In this document: in pieces, positions 1 through 7,159 of the stretch
How positions within the stretch are numbered: position 1 is the first letter of the stretch
Layout: each line of letters opens with the position of its first letter
Origin: an uncultured SAR116 cluster alpha proteobacterium
GTDB taxonomy: Bacteria > Pseudomonadota > Alphaproteobacteria > Puniceispirillales > Puniceispirillaceae
Direction of reading: 5' to 3'
DNA: 42,655 nucleotides
Assembly: GCA_902520575.1 (NCBI GenBank)
Contig: CABYOG010000004.1
Span: forward strand, 1-42,655
Program-made: the position numbers and the translations under genes
Notes under the pieces: model-generated
What the model was told of the DNA's origin: nothing
Databases searched by the model: none
What the model saw: the letters and a program-made list of their open reading frames with translations, nothing else

Positions 1-351
1 TTCAACTTTTAGCAAAGCAAAGTAACGCTCACCATCTTTAGGGGCTCTAATTTCACCCTCAACGCTATCGCCTGTCCGTAAACCAAACCGTCTCACCTGG
101 CTCGGTGAAATATAAATATCATCAGGACCAGGAAGATAATTTGATTCCGGGGCGCGCAAAAATCCAAAGCCGTCGGACAAAACCTCTAAGACACCTGTGC
201 CACGAATGACAACTTCATTCTCGGCTAGCTGTTTAAGAATCGCGAACATCATATCCTGCGTTCGCAAGGTTGACGCATTTTCTATTTCCAGCTCCTCGGC
301 GTAAGCGAGCAGCTCTGCTGCGCTTTTAGATTTTAATTCTTGTAAATGCAT
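1..351 (-). CDS. rho: Transcription termination factor Rho, N-terminal part
   Basis: Rho is the hexameric RNA helicase that ends transcription of untranslated RNA. Only the first 117 codons are inside the window; the gene runs off the left edge, so the ATPase core is not visible. The start ATG (349-351) opens with MHLQELK, the usual Rho N-terminal helical domain, including the [12 protein letters not shown] stretch. The cold-shock-like RNA-binding domain follows, with the signature segments [18 protein letters not shown] and [10 protein letters not shown]. It lies last in a leftward run hemE-hemJ-rho, an order common in alphaproteobacteria, but 173 bases separate it from hemJ. That gap holds a strong stem-loop (412-446), so rho may have its own leader. 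Identity is secure. Confidence 0.96.
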   Translation of the reverse strand, partial: MHLQELKSKSAAELLAYAEELEIENASTLRTQDMMFAILKQLAENEVVIRGTGVLEVLSDGFGFLRAPESNYLPGPDDIYISPSQVRRFGLRTGDSVEGEIRAPKDGERYFALLKVE

Positions 352-411
352 CTCTTTGACCTTGGAACAAAGATGTATGATAGGAGGGATTGTTTAGGAG
401 ATAGGACTCGC

Positions 412-446
412 CACATAGTTCTGGAGGAATTTTTTTGAACTATGTG
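412..446 (-). promoter_or_regulatory. Stem-loop in the rho leader
   Basis: CACATAGTTC (412-421) and GAACTATGTG (437-446) are a perfect 10-base inverted repeat around a 15-base loop. On the strand that carries rho, the loop reads A-rich then TTCCTCCA, so it presents CCTCC, the anti-Shine-Dalgarno core. No run of T follows the stem on either strand, so it does not look like an intrinsic terminator for hemJ. It sits 61 bases ahead of the rho start. The repeat is a sequence fact; a role in rho control is inference. Confidence 0.5.
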
Positions 447-524
447 TCAATATCGGCTCTATTCATGCCATAAATAACTTGAACCTGTCAAATATTGTGG
501 ATTTAAACACTGGTGCTGAAATAA

Positions 525-950
525 TTAAAACGGTTTAACAACTGCCATAATTACAATTATTATCATCAAAATTGTAGGTACTTCATTCCACCACCTATAT
601 GCTTTTCCACTTAAAGCGATATTCTGTTCTAGCTGCCGACGCATCCGTGCAAAAACCATGTGCGCCGCGGTCATCAAGACAACACAAGTAAATTTTATCC
701 ACATCCAGGGCATTACTAATAATTCAGGGTTCTGGTGTAAAAGCCACAACCCTAACGACCAAGACAAAATCATTGCTGGATTCATAATAGCTCTAAGGAG
801 TCTGCGCTCCATTAGTTTAAATGTTTGTGCCCTTAAAGATTCAGCTTCAACCATCGCATGATAAACAAACAAACGCGGCAGATATAACAAACCAGCCATC
901 CATGACATAACAGCAATTAAATGTAACGCCTTTACCCATAGATAATCCAT
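525..950 (-). CDS. hemJ: Protoporphyrinogen IX oxidase HemJ (UPF0093)
   Basis: HemJ catalyses the six-electron oxidation of protoporphyrinogen IX to protoporphyrin IX in the inner membrane, late in haem synthesis. The 141-residue product has the family length, about four hydrophobic segments, and the conserved features MDYLWVKALHLIAVMSWMAG with His10, the LYLPRLFVYH segment, Asn57-Pro58 and Lys86 in the third hydrophobic stretch. The start lies five bases after the hemE stop on the same strand, so the two are surely one transcript supplying consecutive parts of the haem pathway. No HemG or HemY type oxidase is seen in the window. Confidence 0.93.
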   Translation of the reverse strand: MDYLWVKALHLIAVMSWMAGLLYLPRLFVYHAMVEAESLRAQTFKLMERRLLRAIMNPAMILSWSLGLWLLHQNPELLVMPWMWIKFTCVVLMTAAHMVFARMRRQLEQNIALSGKAYRWWNEVPTILMIIIVIMAVVKPF

Positions 951-955
951 TATTA

Positions 956-1981
956 TTAACCCAATTTAGTCCGAATGAAATCGATGAGTTCCTGAATATG
1001 TTTTGGTGGTGTCTGAGGGACAACACCGTGTCCTAAGTTAAATATGTGCGGTCTGTCAGCAAAACAATCGATTATTCTACTAATTTCATCTCTCATTTGT
1101 TGACCGCCTGTAACAAGACATAATGGGTCCAAATTTCCCTGAATAGCCATATCTGAAGGAAGAGTGCGATTCGCCCACAAAGGGTCAGTGTTCTGATCAA
1201 TGGCAATGCAATTAGTTTCAACCGTGTTTGCATAGTCAATCAGCCCTTCACCAATACCTTTTGGAAAACTAATAAAAGGGAGGTTAATATTTTTTCTTTT
1301 TAAAATTTCTAATAGCCTTTGATGTGGCTTGTAAATTACCTCATTGCGCCATCCGGCGGGAACAGCACTTGCCCAACTGTCAAACAACATTAAAACATTT
1401 ACACCTTGATTTGCTTGAACGATTAAAAATTCAGCTACTTTCTCAGTTAAAATTTTTATGATCTCAATTGTTTCATCAGGTTTCTCCCATAGAAATGATT
1501 TTGTGTTTGAAAAATCACGTGAGCTGCCTCCCTCAAATAAATAAGTCATTAACGTCCAGGGCGCACCTGAAAATCCGATAAGAGCTGTTTCAGTTGGTAA
1601 CGCTTTTCTTGTTAATCTTACAGCTTTTCCCACAGCTTCATATTTATCTGAAAGGTTTTTATCAGCAAAAATTTCTATATCCTTTAAAGAACTTATAATG
1701 TCTAACTTTGGCCCTAAGCCGTTTACGAAACGAACATTCCTGTCCATTGCCCATGGTATTAGAAGTATGTCTGAAAATATTATGGATGCGTCAAATCGAT
1801 ACCGAGTTATTGGTTGAATCGTGACTTTACTCGCTTTATTCGGGTTTAAACACAAGGAGATAAAGTCAGGTTCTGTTTGCCTAATTTTTTTATATTCAGG
1901 AAGGTAACGTCCTGCTTGTCGCATAATCCAAATGGGGGGTGGATTTAGTCGTTTCCCAGATAAAGTTTCAACAAATCGCAT
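956..1981 (-). CDS. hemE: Uroporphyrinogen decarboxylase
   Basis: HemE removes four acetate carboxyls from uroporphyrinogen III to give coproporphyrinogen III in the cytoplasm. The 341-residue protein has the usual length and motifs: PPIWIMRQAGRYLPEY near residues 14-30 (substrate-binding Arg21 and Arg25), FSDIL with the catalytic Asp at 71, FSGAPWTLM, and GHGVVPQTPP close to the C-terminus. It is first in the leftward hemE-hemJ-rho run. Its start faces the putative origin, as in Caulobacter. The gene is visibly AT-rich: nine sampled 60-base lines average about 35 percent GC by hand count, against about 50 percent for four lines of mutS further right. Confidence 0.97.
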   Translation of the reverse strand: MRFVETLSGKRLNPPPIWIMRQAGRYLPEYKKIRQTEPDFISLCLNPNKASKVTIQPITRYRFDASIIFSDILLIPWAMDRNVRFVNGLGPKLDIISSLKDIEIFADKNLSDKYEAVGKAVRLTRKALPTETALIGFSGAPWTLMTYLFEGGSSRDFSNTKSFLWEKPDETIEIIKILTEKVAEFLIVQANQGVNVLMLFDSWASAVPAGWRNEVIYKPHQRLLEILKRKNINLPFISFPKGIGEGLIDYANTVETNCIAIDQNTDPLWANRTLPSDMAIQGNLDPLCLVTGGQQMRDEISRIIDCFADRPHIFNLGHGVVPQTPPKHIQELIDFIRTKLG

Positions 1982-2344
1982 ATCTATTCTTTAACTTTTA
2001 TATAAAACTTTGTTGTAGTAGTAGAGCTTGTGGAAAACTGAATTACAGTTAACAAAAACTTTAACCACAAGGATATCCACAATATATCTTTCACGGAATA
2101 AGAATTTATCAAAATAAATCAATTATACTATTTGTTAAGTAATTTTATCCCCAAGTAGCAAATCTAGATAATTTATGTTTTCCAGTTGAGGTTACAAGTT
2201 TTGTAAAATGTTCATAAAGAGGATAGATCAACATAATTTTTCAAACTGCCCTCTGGAATGAGTGTTTTCAACATCAAAAATATGTATGCTAAAGCAAAGT
2301 GTAACAGGTAACCAACATACACTAGACATGTAACAAACATAATC
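1982..2344. other. oriC: Probable chromosomal replication origin (oriC)
   Basis: This 363-base AT-rich gap separates divergent hemE and the ppsR/RP001 homologue. In Caulobacter crescentus and Rickettsia the chromosome origin lies between exactly these two genes. Seen in the sequence: one exact TTWTNCACA-type DnaA box (TTTTCCACA on the minus strand, 2029-2037) and several one-mismatch boxes (TTAACCACA 2061-2069, ATATCCACA 2073-2081, TTATCCCCA 2145-2153, TTTTCAACA 2265-2273). A, T-rich tracts lie from 2100 to 2250 and could unwind. Genes on both sides run away from it. Two direct TGTAACA copies (2300, 2329) and an inverted GTTACA (2191) are also present. No gene fits in the gap. The function is inferred from synteny plus boxes. 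Confidence 0.75.
2029..2081. promoter_or_regulatory. DnaA-box cluster
   Basis: Three sites fall in 53 bases: TTTTCCACA read on the minus strand at 2029-2037, TTAACCACA at 2061-2069 and ATATCCACA at 2073-2081. The first fits TTWTNCACA exactly; the other two each differ by one base from TTATCCACA. The last two are spaced 12 bases apart start to start. TTAA half-sites at 2049 and 2061 lie between them, eight bases apart instead of the seven of the CtrA consensus. Confidence 0.5.
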
Positions 2345-3202
2345 ATGGCTCATTCATCATTACACATTCATTTGGTTTCTGATTCCACAGGTGAAACTGT
2401 CCATCAGGTTGCGCGCGCTGCACTGGCGCAATTTCCTGATGTGCAAATATTCGAGCATATTTGGACTTTGGTGCGTACGCCTGCTCATGTTGAAACAATT
2501 GCATCAGCCCTGAAACGTGATCCTGGCATTCTTTTATATTCAGTTGTAGATCCTGAAATAAGGAAATCAATTGAAGAGCTTTGCTCAGACAACACCATTC
2601 CCAGTCTTTCGGTTCTTGACCCGCTGATGGATATGCTCAGCTCTGTTCTTGGGTATCGGCAAAACACCCGTCCTGGAAGCCAACACAAATTGGACAAAGC
2701 CTATTTTGACAGAATGGCAGCTGTTGAGTTTGCTGTGAATCATGATGATGGGCTAAACATGGATAGGTTAAAGGATGCACAAATCTTACTAGTTGGTGTA
2801 TCACGTACGTCGAAGACCCCAACATCAATGTACTTGGCTAACCGTGGTTATCGTGTTGCCAATTATGCATTAGTACCAAACGTAGCTTTTCCTCTGCATT
2901 TGCTTGAAAACACGCCTGACTTATTTGTTGTTGGCCTGACAACAGATGCAAAAAGATTATCCGTAGTCAGACGGAACCGCTTGCAACATATGTCCGACAG
3001 TGCGAATGACACATATGCAGATCTCGACAATATAAATGATGAGTTGAAATCAGCGCGCCGGTTGTTTTCTAAACAAAATTGGCCAGTTTTGGATGTATCG
3101 CGCCGATCTATTGAGGAAACGGCTGCTGCTATTCTTCATTTATATGTGAATAAGCGTGAAGAAAAATTAAACGCAGAAATTTCCAACGAGACAGTTCAAT
3201 GA
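2345..3202 (+). CDS. ppsR: PPDK/PEP synthase regulatory protein (DUF299)
   Basis: This family switches pyruvate phosphate dikinase or PEP synthase off and on by ADP-dependent phosphorylation and Pi-dependent dephosphorylation of a Thr near the catalytic His. The 285-residue product has the family N-terminus (HLVSDSTGETVHQVARA) and the unusual P-loop GVSRTSKT at 151-158. It is the RP001 homologue that marks the origin side in alphaproteobacteria. The ATG at 2345 is the first codon after the putative origin. Its stop overlaps the maf start by four bases (ATGA), so the two are translationally coupled. Which dikinase it controls cannot be told from this window. Confidence 0.93.
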   Translation: MAHSSLHIHLVSDSTGETVHQVARAALAQFPDVQIFEHIWTLVRTPAHVETIASALKRDPGILLYSVVDPEIRKSIEELCSDNTIPSLSVLDPLMDMLSSVLGYRQNTRPGSQHKLDKAYFDRMAAVEFAVNHDDGLNMDRLKDAQILLVGVSRTSKTPTSMYLANRGYRVANYALVPNVAFPLHLLENTPDLFVVGLTTDAKRLSVVRRNRLQHMSDSANDTYADLDNINDELKSARRLFSKQNWPVLDVSRRSIEETAAAILHLYVNKREEKLNAEISNETVQ

Positions 3203-3822
3203 TAAAATGGTCTTTATCTGGCCAGCCCTTAATACTTGCTTCTGCGAGCCCGACACGTGCTAGCATGTTAGATGCAGCCAAGCTTCTGTTTAGGATTGTC
3301 CCAGCACATATTGATGAAGAGGTCATCAAACATAGTGCGTTGCAAGATGGGTTTTCTTTTAAAGACCTTGTTATATTGTTGGCTGAACTTAAAGCTGAGA
3401 CTGTCAGTCAAAAACACACCGGCTATGTTTTAGGCTGTGACCAAATTCTGGTTTGTGCTAAACAGCTGCTCAGCAAACCTAAAAATTTGATTGAGGCAAG
3501 ATCACATCTTTTGGCCTTGCAAGGCCAGAAGCATGAGTTAATGACAGCCTGTGTCCTGTTTCATAATCAAAAGCGGATATGGCATCATCTTTCAACATCA
3601 ACTTTAATGATGCGAGCTTTATCTGAGGTTGAGATTGACAATTATATTGCTTGCTTTCCGGAAGCTTGTATAGCTTCGCCTGGCGCTTATCAGGTTGAAA
3701 CGGGAGGTGTGCATCTTTTTACTGACATTGTTGGATCAAATTATGATATATTAGGGCTTCCTATGCTACCTTTATTGGCGTTTTTGCGTGAACGTGGCCT
3801 CACAGTTAGAAAAACAGGCTGA
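3199..3822 (+). CDS. maf: Maf-family nucleotide pyrophosphatase
   Basis: Maf proteins hydrolyse non-canonical or modified nucleoside triphosphates to monophosphates, cleaning the nucleotide pool. The 207-residue product has the family opening LILASASPTRASML (residues 11-24), the GCDQIL segment (usually GADQ) followed by SKPKN, and the C-terminal blocks PGAYQVETGG and GSNYDILGLPM. It starts inside the ppsR stop and ends three bases before coaE. In many alphaproteobacteria aroE sits between maf and coaE; here the junction is clean with no remnant. Which substrate class it prefers (dTTP/UTP or m7GTP) is not clear. Confidence 0.9.
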   Translation: MIKWSLSGQPLILASASPTRASMLDAAKLLFRIVPAHIDEEVIKHSALQDGFSFKDLVILLAELKAETVSQKHTGYVLGCDQILVCAKQLLSKPKNLIEARSHLLALQGQKHELMTACVLFHNQKRIWHHLSTSTLMMRALSEVEIDNYIACFPEACIASPGAYQVETGGVHLFTDIVGSNYDILGLPMLPLLAFLRERGLTVRKTG

Positions 3823-3825
3823 AAG

Positions 3826-4422
3826 ATGCTTATTGTTGGTTTAACAGGGTCTATAGCCACAGGAAAATCAGCGACTGCGGCTATGCTTCGTAGATTAAAT
3901 TTTCAAGTTCATGATTCTGATAAAGCTGCGCATCAGCTTATGGGTCCAGGCGGTCGCGCGATTGATGATATAATATCTTTGTTTGGCTCTGAAGTTGTTA
4001 ACATGGCTTCAGGTGTGAATCGCATCCGTTTAGGTAATATTGTCTTTGCTGATCCGGCCAAACGAGTTCTGCTCGAGCAGATCCTTCACCCGCTCATCCG
4101 TGAGCAAAAACAGAGTTTTATCCAGCGTAACAGATTTCAGCGCAAAAAAGCGGTGTTTTTGGATGTGCCCCTCTTATTTGAGACAGGTGGTGACCGTGAT
4201 TGTGATCGTGTAATCACTTTATGGTGTCCAGCATTTCTTCAAACTGCGCGTGCTTTGCGGCGGCGGGGCATGACAGAAGAAAAACTCGCATTTGTTGTGA
4301 ATGCACAATGGCCACAATCAAAAAAATGTCATTTATCTGATCTTGCACTTCCATCGTCATTAGGTCAGGCTGAAACATTCAAGCGTCTAAAGAGATGGTT
4401 AAGAACAGAAAAACTTATTTGA
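3826..4422 (+). CDS. coaE: Dephospho-CoA kinase
   Basis: CoaE phosphorylates the 3-prime hydroxyl of dephospho-CoA, the last step of coenzyme A synthesis. The 198-residue protein has a P-loop GSIATGKS at residues 8-15, the HDSDKAAH segment after it, HPLIREQ in the middle, and DVPLLFETG, all standard for the family. It follows maf after three bases and precedes dnaQ by 20 bases, so all belong to the origin-proximal transcript ppsR-maf-coaE-dnaQ. Confidence 0.94.
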   Translation: MLIVGLTGSIATGKSATAAMLRRLNFQVHDSDKAAHQLMGPGGRAIDDIISLFGSEVVNMASGVNRIRLGNIVFADPAKRVLLEQILHPLIREQKQSFIQRNRFQRKKAVFLDVPLLFETGGDRDCDRVITLWCPAFLQTARALRRRGMTEEKLAFVVNAQWPQSKKCHLSDLALPSSLGQAETFKRLKRWLRTEKLI

Positions 4423-4442
4423 ACGAAAGGTCGGTTAAGCAC

Positions 4443-5153
4443 ATGCGTCACTTGGTTCTCGATACCGAAACAACTGGATTATCTGCAACGGAAGGTCATC
4501 GCATTATTGAAATTGGTGCTATAGAAATGGTAAATCTCTCTGTTACTGGTCGATCTCTTCATTTGTATATAAATCCCGAACGTGACATAGATATAGGTGC
4601 ACAAGACATACATGGGTTATCTTCTGAATTTCTTGCAGACAAGCCTGTATTTGCTGATATTTTGACTGAATTTACAGACTTTATTAAAGATGATTTGCTA
4701 GTGATTCATAATGCGCCCTTTGATATAGGGTTTTTGAATGCCGAGTTTTCACGCTGTGGTCATCCGCCTTTGTCTATGGCGCGTGTGATCGACACGCTTC
4801 CTTTAGCACGGCAAAAATACCCGGGTGCTCAAGCCAGTTTGGACGCGTTATGCAGACGATTTAGTGTTGATAATTCGCACCGTGATTTGCATGGTGCTTT
4901 GATTGATGCAGATCTGCTAGCTTCTGTATTTGTGGAATTGAAAGGTGGTCGTCAACCGGGTTTAAAATTGGATGAAGACACAGAAAACGAACCATCAAAG
5001 GTAAATATAATTGGCGAGGATACAAATCTTTCTGGATTTATTCTGCGCAAACGTTCTGTGCGACCTGCACGTATATTCGCGGCATCTGATATTGAAACTG
5101 CCGCACATAAGGACTTGTTGGCAAAGATGACTAATCCGATTTGGCTGCGTTGA
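4443..5153 (+). CDS. dnaQ: DNA polymerase III epsilon subunit (3-5 exonuclease)
   Basis: DnaQ is the proofreading exonuclease of the replicative polymerase. The ATG at 4443 is chosen because the product then starts MRHLVLDTETTG, as in the family; an in-frame ATG 48 bases upstream would add 16 unrelated residues overlapping coaE. DEDDh motifs are all present: DTETTG (Exo I, residues 7-12), HNAPFDIGFLNAEF (Exo II) and HRDLHGALIDADLLA (Exo III, with His and Asp). The length is 236 residues. It runs convergently into secB with only 16 bases between stops. The C-terminal tail after about residue 170 would bind the polymerase core. Confidence 0.94.
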   Translation: MRHLVLDTETTGLSATEGHRIIEIGAIEMVNLSVTGRSLHLYINPERDIDIGAQDIHGLSSEFLADKPVFADILTEFTDFIKDDLLVIHNAPFDIGFLNAEFSRCGHPPLSMARVIDTLPLARQKYPGAQASLDALCRRFSVDNSHRDLHGALIDADLLASVFVELKGGRQPGLKLDEDTENEPSKVNIIGEDTNLSGFILRKRSVRPARIFAASDIETAAHKDLLAKMTNPIWLR

Positions 5154-5169
5154 ATCTTTCTGTAAACGA

Positions 5170-5655
5170 TTAATCAGAAGATGGATTAGACTCTTTTTTA
5201 TCTTTCTGCTCAGAATCTGAAACATTATTTCGATATAAAGCAACAAAATCTATTGGGTTTAGGTTAAGCGGCAAAAAGCCACCATCGCGAGTTACATTTG
5301 ACATTATTGCGCGTGCAAATGGAAATAGTAATCGTGGCCCTTCGATCATCATCAGTGGCTGAATATTGTCGTCGCTAATATTTGTTGCCGACATCAAACT
5401 AGCATAAGAAAGTTCAGCAACAAAGAGTATTTTCTCTTCAACTTTTGCAGTCGCCGTCAATATTAACTCAACTTCGAACAAGGTTTCATTAATTTGCTTT
5501 GCGGTAACATTTACCCCAATTTGCACATCCGGCTGACCGAGAGTTTTTACAAAACAATCTGGTGCAGCCGGGCTTTCAAAGGATAAATCTTTCACATATT
5601 GTGCGTGCACGCTGATTTGCTGTTGGGTCTCAGATGATGAATGTTTTTCTGCCAT
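5170..5655 (-). CDS. secB: Protein-export chaperone SecB
   Basis: SecB is a tetrameric cytoplasmic chaperone that keeps precursors unfolded and hands them to SecA. The 161-residue product shows the SecB core: QYVKDLSFESPAAP near residues 19-32, a central beta region with VELILTATA, and the C-terminal IEGPRLLFPFARAIMSNVTRDGG segment, followed by LNPIDF and a polar acid-rich tail. It lies downstream of fxsA on the same strand (102-base gap) and faces dnaQ tail to tail. The dnaQ-secB-fxsA-Tim44 neighbourhood is common in alphaproteobacteria. Confidence 0.95.
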   Translation of the reverse strand: MAEKHSSSETQQQISVHAQYVKDLSFESPAAPDCFVKTLGQPDVQIGVNVTAKQINETLFEVELILTATAKVEEKILFVAELSYASLMSATNISDDNIQPLMMIEGPRLLFPFARAIMSNVTRDGGFLPLNLNPIDFVALYRNNVSDSEQKDKKESNPSSD

Positions 5656-5757
5656 TTTTGTTTGTTCTCAAAAAGGGGTGATTTAAGACTAAAAGAATCT
5701 GTTTTTTGTACTTAACAGTCCATGAGTTATCTCTCAAGTTTTCCAAAAAATTCGTGG

Positions 5758-6294
5758 TTATTTTTGCAGTTCGTCCTTTGATTCGTATTGTCCTTCTATA
5801 AGTTCGCCCTCCAGTGGATTTTGATGAGCGTTAGATGAGGGTCTTTTTTGTTTTGTATCTTTATAGCCATGGTAAGAAAAACCGTCTTTTGTTCTAAATT
5901 GCGAGGAAAAGCCTGTGAAGAGACTTGATGAATAAACAGTTTCACCCAACCGGCTGAGAAGAGATTGGCCAATTAGCACCCGCAGAAAAGGTATAAAGCA
6001 AAGAAGGCCAATAAAATCTGTCACATACCCTGGCAGCAGCATCAAAACTGCACCCAACAGAAGAGATGCCCCACTGGCTAGTGTTGATGTATTTATCTCT
6101 CCTTCGCTAATACTGTTTTGCCATTGTTTTAAAACCCATATACCTTGACGTTTCATCAGTGCAACTCCAATAAAAGCGGTGACAAATATGCCTAGAAAAG
6201 TAACCAATCCACCAACAGCATTGCCGATAGCAATGAACGCTTCGAATTCAATCCAGCCATAAATCCCAAAAAAAATGAGAAGAAGAAGAGGCAT
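5758..6294 (-). CDS. fxsA: FxsA family membrane protein
   Basis: FxsA-type proteins are small inner-membrane proteins; in E. coli over-production relieves F-exclusion of phage T7, but the normal role is unknown. The 178-residue product has a hydrophobic N-terminus (MPLLLLIFFGIYGWIE), a second hydrophobic pair around 25-47 and a long hydrophobic hairpin around 74-110 with LLLLPGYVTDFIG-like sequence (here MLLPGYVTDFIGLL), the family hallmark. The C-terminal 60 residues are polar. The gene is divergent from the Tim44 gene; 151 bases separate the starts and hold a candidate RpoH-type promoter facing Tim44. Confidence 0.88.
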   Translation of the reverse strand: MPLLLLIFFGIYGWIEFEAFIAIGNAVGGLVTFLGIFVTAFIGVALMKRQGIWVLKQWQNSISEGEINTSTLASGASLLLGAVLMLLPGYVTDFIGLLCFIPFLRVLIGQSLLSRLGETVYSSSLFTGFSSQFRTKDGFSYHGYKDTKQKRPSSNAHQNPLEGELIEGQYESKDELQK

Positions 6295-6307
6295 TTTTAT
6301 CCCTTTG

Positions 6308-6336
6308 CTTGTAACTTGACCCAGTAAAGCTTATGT
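6308..6336 (+). promoter_or_regulatory. Candidate RpoH-type promoter ahead of the Tim44 gene
   Basis: CTTG (6308-6311), 18 bases, then CTTATGT (6330-6336) fits the alphaproteobacterial heat-shock consensus CTTG-N17/18-CYTAT-T. It points toward the Tim44-domain gene whose ATG is at 6446, leaving a leader of about 100 bases. One chance match to this pattern is not unlikely in a window this size, so support is modest. Confidence 0.3.
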
Positions 6337-6445
6337 CTACTAGTTATAAGATAAATATGGGTAGTGATTGTTAAGATACAATCTGATACCCTTTTTACCG
6401 TATTTAGAAAACAGATTAACCCTCTGGCTATTTGTGACGTGAACC

Positions 6446-7105
6446 ATGCCTTTTATTGATATTCTTATTTTTGCAGCTATTGCATTGTTTCTAATTTTCC
6501 GCTTAAGGTCCATTCTGGGCAGTCGTGACGGTTTTGAACAAAAGCGCCCCGAACAATCTTCTTTTGACGGGACTGGTCAAACGGATAATGACAATGTTCC
6601 CAAAAAAATTGTTCCTTTGCGAACTAAAAAGGCTGCGTCAAAAATAGCAAATGGACAAGGCCTTGAAGCTGTCCGACAGGCAGACCCTTTATTCAGAGAT
6701 GATGAGTTTATGCAAGGGGCTGCCAGTGCGTTCAGCATGGTTTTGCAGGCATTTGCCGATGGAGATCTGTCCACTTTGCGGCGTCTGTTGGCTTTTGAAC
6801 TCTATGAGGAGTTTGCACAGAGCATACATACACGCGATAAAGAAGGTGATCAGCTTACTATTATTGTTCATGCGATTAATGATGTTCAGCTTACAGATGG
6901 GTCGGTGAAAGATTCCATTGCGTCTGTAACTGTCACGTTTGTAAGTGAACAAAGTCGTACAGTTAAAAACAATGCTGGAGATATAGTCGAGGATGAATCA
7001 GAAGAACGGGCCGTTATTACTGATATCTGGATTTTTGAACGTGATACACAATTGGGCGACCCAAATTGGAAGCTGGTTGAAACACAAAATGAGGTTGACA
7101 GCTGA
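6446..7105 (+). CDS. Tim44-domain membrane-anchored protein
   Basis: Bacterial Tim44-domain proteins of alphaproteobacteria are relatives of the mitochondrial import motor subunit; they are inner-membrane anchored and thought to act in envelope protein trafficking. The 219-residue product starts with one membrane segment (residues 2-20, IDILIFAAIALFLIF), followed by a charged linker to about residue 75 and a Tim44 domain in the last 130 residues (LRRLLAFELYEEFAQSI, then a beta-rich end with VTDIWIFERD-like sequence, here ITDIWIFERD). It begins the rightward run to the Smr and XRE genes. Many relatives have mltA next; here Smr follows directly. Confidence 0.88.
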   Translation: MPFIDILIFAAIALFLIFRLRSILGSRDGFEQKRPEQSSFDGTGQTDNDNVPKKIVPLRTKKAASKIANGQGLEAVRQADPLFRDDEFMQGAASAFSMVLQAFADGDLSTLRRLLAFELYEEFAQSIHTRDKEGDQLTIIVHAINDVQLTDGSVKDSIASVTVTFVSEQSRTVKNNAGDIVEDESEERAVITDIWIFERDTQLGDPNWKLVETQNEVDS

Positions 7106-7159
7106 TTGAATCTAAAAGGCATCTGCCATGAGAACAGAATTTACCCAAAAAAGGCATTT

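Noticed and set aside
2049..2064. CtrA-type site in the putative origin
   Set aside because: The TTAA half-sites are eight bases apart, while the consensus needs seven; not called as a CtrA site.
4395..4442. Upstream ATG for dnaQ
   Set aside because: It would add 16 residues overlapping coaE before the conserved MRHLVLDTETTG start.
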